DNA from: Nitrospirillum iridis
GTDB taxonomy: Bacteria > Pseudomonadota > Alphaproteobacteria > Azospirillales > Azospirillaceae
Direction of reading: 5' to 3'
Assembly: GCF_014205765.1 (NCBI RefSeq)
Contig: NZ_JACIIZ010000008.1
Span: forward strand, 239,653-303,652
DNA: 64,000 nt
Part shown: one piece after another, positions 61,712 through 64,000 of the stretch
Layout of the letters: each line of letters opens with the position of its first letter
Position numbering within the stretch: position 1 is the first letter of the stretch
Made by a program: the position numbers and the translations under genes
Notes under the pieces: model-generated
What the model was told of the DNA's origin: nothing
The model's input: only the letters and a program-made list of their open reading frames with translations
Database searches by the model: none

Positions 61712-62182
61712 TCAGAATCCGGGCTTGGCCACCATCAGCCACAGGATGCCCAGCACGGCGGTGAAGGCGGGAAAGCCGAAGGCGAACCACACCCGGAACA
61801 GGCGGAAATAGGCCGGCGGCAGTGGCTGGCCCGTCCGTACCGCCACCCGCGCCAGGTCGCGCATACGGATCTGCATCCACACCACCGGCAACCAGAAGGC
61901 GCCGGTGACAAGATAGAGGATCAGGCTGAGGCCGATCCACCCGCCAAACAGGGGGTATCCCGCCATATGGGCCAGCAGGCCGCCGGTCAGCGGCTGGGCC
62001 ACCACGGCCGAGGCGGTGAAGAGGGTGTCGGCCACCACCACGATGTGGGCGGTGTGGGCGATGAGGGCGGCATCCTTGCCGCGATGGGCCATGACCATGA
62101 AGAAGGCGATGCCGGCGCCGGTGCCGAACAGCACGGCGGCGCCGATGATGTGGCCCACCTTCACCAGGGTATAGAGATCCAT
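61712..62182 (-). CDS. DUF2269 integral membrane protein
   Basis: A 156-aa protein with four membrane segments (LVKVGHIIGAAVLFGTGAGIAFF, AHIVVVADTLFTASAVVAQPLTG, LSLILYLVTGAFWLPVVW and FPAFTAVLGILWLMV, the first two quoted in part). It matches DUF2269, whose function is unknown. The start overlaps the stop codon of the upstream SDR/DoxX-like gene (ATGA-type overlap), so the two are translationally coupled and may act together. Confidence 0.87.
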   Translation of the reverse strand: MDLYTLVKVGHIIGAAVLFGTGAGIAFFMVMAHRGKDAALIAHTAHIVVVADTLFTASAVVAQPLTGGLLAHMAGYPLFGGWIGLSLILYLVTGAFWLPVVWMQIRMRDLARVAVRTGQPLPPAYFRLFRVWFAFGFPAFTAVLGILWLMVAKPGF

Positions 62183-63489
62183 CAGCGGTCATCCAGCACG
62201 GCCAGCGCCGCCAGCGCCAGCATCGCCGCCGGCAGGGTCTTGAGGAAGGGTCCCATCGGGTCCAGCCACAAATCCGGCCGCCACAGGGTGCCGCCCGCCA
62301 GGTACACGACGGAGACCAGCACCATGCCCAGCAGTGCCGCCTTGGTCCGGCGGCGGAACAGGACACCGACACCCAGCGCCATGTCGGCGGCGGAACCCAG
62401 CAGCACCGCCCCGGCGGCGTATCCCGGCGCCAGCCCCGCCGCCGTCAGCACGGCGGCGGCCTGGGGCACCCGCAGGAGGCCGATCAGGCCAGAAACGATC
62501 CAGAAAAATGATAGCATTGCCAGCATCGCTGGCTTCAGGAAATAGCTTTTGGCGAACCAGCGTTCCTGCACACCGGCGGGATACGCGGCCAGCATGTCCG
62601 CCAGCGACAGGGGCGCCAAACCCAACTCCCGCATCATGGCCTGGCCATCGCCGGCGATGCCGCCGCGCAACTGGTCCAGCGTGGCGCTGCGCAGGGGGCT
62701 GCGCCAGCCGGCCCAGGCCAGGGCATCGGCGCCCCGGGCCGCCAGGCGGGCGAGGGCGGGCGGCAGGCGCCACACCGGGGCCGGGGCCAGGCCCAGCCAA
62801 CGCCGCAGGGTGATGACCAAGTCGGCCAGCGTGACGGGCTCGGCGTGCACCAGATCGATGCCGCGCCGCGCCGCGGTTTCCGGCCGCAGGGCGCGCGCCA
62901 CCGCCAACGCCACGTCGGTCGCCGCCACCACCTGCACCGGCACCTCGGCATGCACCACCGGCAGCACTAGCGGACAGGCGGCCAGGCCGCGCAACAGGGC
63001 GCTGCCGCCATAGGCCGCCGGCGCCAGCACCAGGCCGGGGCGCAGGATGATCCAGTCCAAATCGCTGGCACGCAGCAAGGCCTCGGTCGCCAGCTTGGTG
63101 TCGTTGAAGCGGTCGCCTTGGCGGCCCAGCCCCCGGCCGGCGGCGACACCGGCGGCGGAGATGTGGACCAGGCGCCGTACGCCCGCCTGTACGCAGGCCG
63201 CCGCCAGGCGGGCCACGCCATCGAGGTGCACGGCGATCAGGTCGTCGCGCGGGCCGTCCTGCAAGGCGCCGGCGCAGTTCACCACCGCCTGTGCATCCGC
63301 CAGCAGGGGCAGCCAATCGTCGACGCCCGCGGTGGCCATGTCGATGCGGACCCAGCGGACCTGCGGCACCGCCCGGGCCGCCGCCCCCACCTCACGCCCG
63401 GCGCCGGTGACGGCATGCCCCTCGCCCAGTAGCCGCGCCACCACATAGCCGCCGATCAGGCCGTACGCCCCGATGACCAGAACCCGCAT
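62182..63489 (-). CDS. NAD(P)-binding epimerase-like protein fused to a DoxX-like membrane domain
   Basis: A 435-aa two-domain protein. The N-terminus has a Rossmann fold of the NmrA/atypical SDR type (VLVIGAYGLIGGYVVARLLGEGH, part: IGAYGLIGGYV; LVHISAAGV; LDWIILRPGLVL) to about residue 290. The C-terminal 140 residues hold four membrane segments resembling DoxX/DoxD-like proteins (MLSFFWIVSGLIGLL, ADMALGVGVLFRRRTKAALLG). The combination with a DUF2269 gene is recurrent in proteobacteria. Enzyme substrate is unknown. Confidence 0.85.
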   Translation of the reverse strand: MRVLVIGAYGLIGGYVVARLLGEGHAVTGAGREVGAAARAVPQVRWVRIDMATAGVDDWLPLLADAQAVVNCAGALQDGPRDDLIAVHLDGVARLAAACVQAGVRRLVHISAAGVAAGRGLGRQGDRFNDTKLATEALLRASDLDWIILRPGLVLAPAAYGGSALLRGLAACPLVLPVVHAEVPVQVVAATDVALAVARALRPETAARRGIDLVHAEPVTLADLVITLRRWLGLAPAPVWRLPPALARLAARGADALAWAGWRSPLRSATLDQLRGGIAGDGQAMMRELGLAPLSLADMLAAYPAGVQERWFAKSYFLKPAMLAMLSFFWIVSGLIGLLRVPQAAAVLTAAGLAPGYAAGAVLLGSAADMALGVGVLFRRRTKAALLGMVLVSVVYLAGGTLWRPDLWLDPMGPFLKTLPAAMLALAALAVLDDR

Positions 63490-63509
63490 GCGCCGTCCCC
63501 CGCCGGATG

Positions 63510-63956
63510 TCAGGTGATGAACCTGTCCCGCTCTTCCGGGCTGGGAACGTAGCAGACGTCCTGCCGGCCGAACCAGCGCAGCCGGTTGCGGGCGATGACG
63601 CGGTAGAGGGCGTCGCGCAGGGGCCGGGGCAACAGCCGGCCGACGGTCATCAACGACCAGGGGAAGCCCAGGAGTTCAAAGACACGGATGGAGCTATCGG
63701 ACTTCAACCGCGCCCGTCCATCCTCCAGCACGATGTTGGTCTGGTAGTCCACCGGGTCCAAACCATAGTGCCGGTACAGCGCCGCCCCCAGCGGCGTCTG
63801 CGCGGCCATCAGGCGAAAGGCGCCCACGCGATCATGACGCAGCACGAACCGTGCGAAGCCGGAACAGAGCACGCAATGACCGTCGAAGATGATGATGGGC
63901 CGGTCTGTGAATCGGCGTGGAATAAGGACCCCGTATGAGGGGTGATCGGCGTCCAA
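63510..63956 (-). CDS. DUF393 / DCC-family thiol-disulfide oxidoreductase-like protein
   Basis: A thioredoxin-fold protein of about 148 aa. IIIFDGHCVLCSGFARFVLRHD carries the DGxCxxC motif (Cys28 and Cys31; part shown: FDGHCVLCSGF). GAFRLMAAQTPLG and DSSIRVFELLG are further DCC-family features. The start is uncertain: the frame has only a TTG at 63956 and no ATG, and it stays open to the right edge, so the true start may lie outside the window. It is upstream of the SDR/DoxX-like and DUF2269 genes on the same strand and may belong to their operon. Confidence 0.85.
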   Translation of the reverse strand: MDADHPSYGVLIPRRFTDRPIIIFDGHCVLCSGFARFVLRHDRVGAFRLMAAQTPLGAALYRHYGLDPVDYQTNIVLEDGRARLKSDSSIRVFELLGFPWSLMTVGRLLPRPLRDALYRVIARNRLRWFGRQDVCYVPSPEERDRFIT

Positions 63957-64000
63957 TCGGGACCCCTTTTGTGCGGGTTCATACTGGCTCCCATGGCAAT

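Overview
The window is about 64 kb of gene-dense, high-GC (roughly two-thirds G+C by eye) chromosomal DNA from an alphaproteobacterium. The best fit is Rhodospirillales/Azospirillaceae (Azospirillum, Nitrospirillum, Niveispirillum type). Three points support this: the hisB-hisH-GNAT-hisA-hisF-hisE-HIT cluster matches the arrangement I recall for Azospirillum brasilense; a PII gene of the GlnK/GlnZ type sits directly upstream of an aminotransferase gene, as recalled for the Azospirillum glnZ-aat pair; and the dnaK-dnaJ, ftsK-lolA and lpoA/rsmI/yraN/gshB neighbourhoods are typical of the class. No rRNA, tRNA, CRISPR array, phage or complete insertion sequence was seen. Most of the window is conserved housekeeping chromosome with small accessory patches.

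Layout. 0-1.3 kb: two small orphan proteins and an AT-rich regulatory stretch. 1.3-7.6 kb: hslVU protease genes divergent from the histidine operon. 7.6-8.5 kb: an AbrB/Doc toxin-antitoxin pair followed by a palindromic repeat element. 8.5-12.4 kb: a LOG-type phosphoribohydrolase and dnaJ-dnaK. 12.4-15 kb: an AT-rich gap, twin RNA hairpins in front of a 68-residue orphan protein, and a 462-residue orphan with an acidic tail. 15-20 kb: two ABC-2 permeases, recX and a large MscS channel. 20.4-24.4 kb: sulfite-oxidase-like enzyme, glutathione peroxidase, a PAS histidine kinase, and small proteins. 24.6-29.5 kb: gshB, a SirB1-type protein, yraN and rsmI, divergent from lpoA. 30-32.7 kb: the zinc importer znuA / znuCB, divergent around a clear Zur box. 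32.7-42.8 kb: dapB, a patatin-like lipase, SDR/LysR pair, nth, bactofilin, EI24-family membrane protein, adenosine kinase, ppa. 43-45.7 kb: a Pat-type acyl-CoA synthetase/acetyltransferase fusion. 45.7-47.2 kb: a lower-GC patch with an orphan small protein and a methyltransferase-like gene behind a set of inverted repeats. 47.2-56.7 kb: xth, a second glutathione peroxidase, a PuuD-type amidotransferase, lolA, ftsK, aminotransferase, PII, and a UbiH-type hydroxylase. 56.8-64 kb: a membrane-anchored penicillin-acylase-family enzyme, an unrecognised 362-residue protein behind an operator-like inverted repeat, an RluA-family pseudouridine synthase, and a small redox/membrane cluster.

The most unusual feature crosses the whole window. 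At least nine short tandem duplications (11-30 bp units, 2-3 copies) sit on or just beside stop codons, and several duplicate the stop codon itself. One spans the antitoxin/toxin junction and another fills the gap between convergent recX and mscS. This recurrent pattern, the twin-hairpin leader at 13.1 kb, the operator array at 46.2 kb and the inverted repeat at 59.4 kb are the observations most worth following up.
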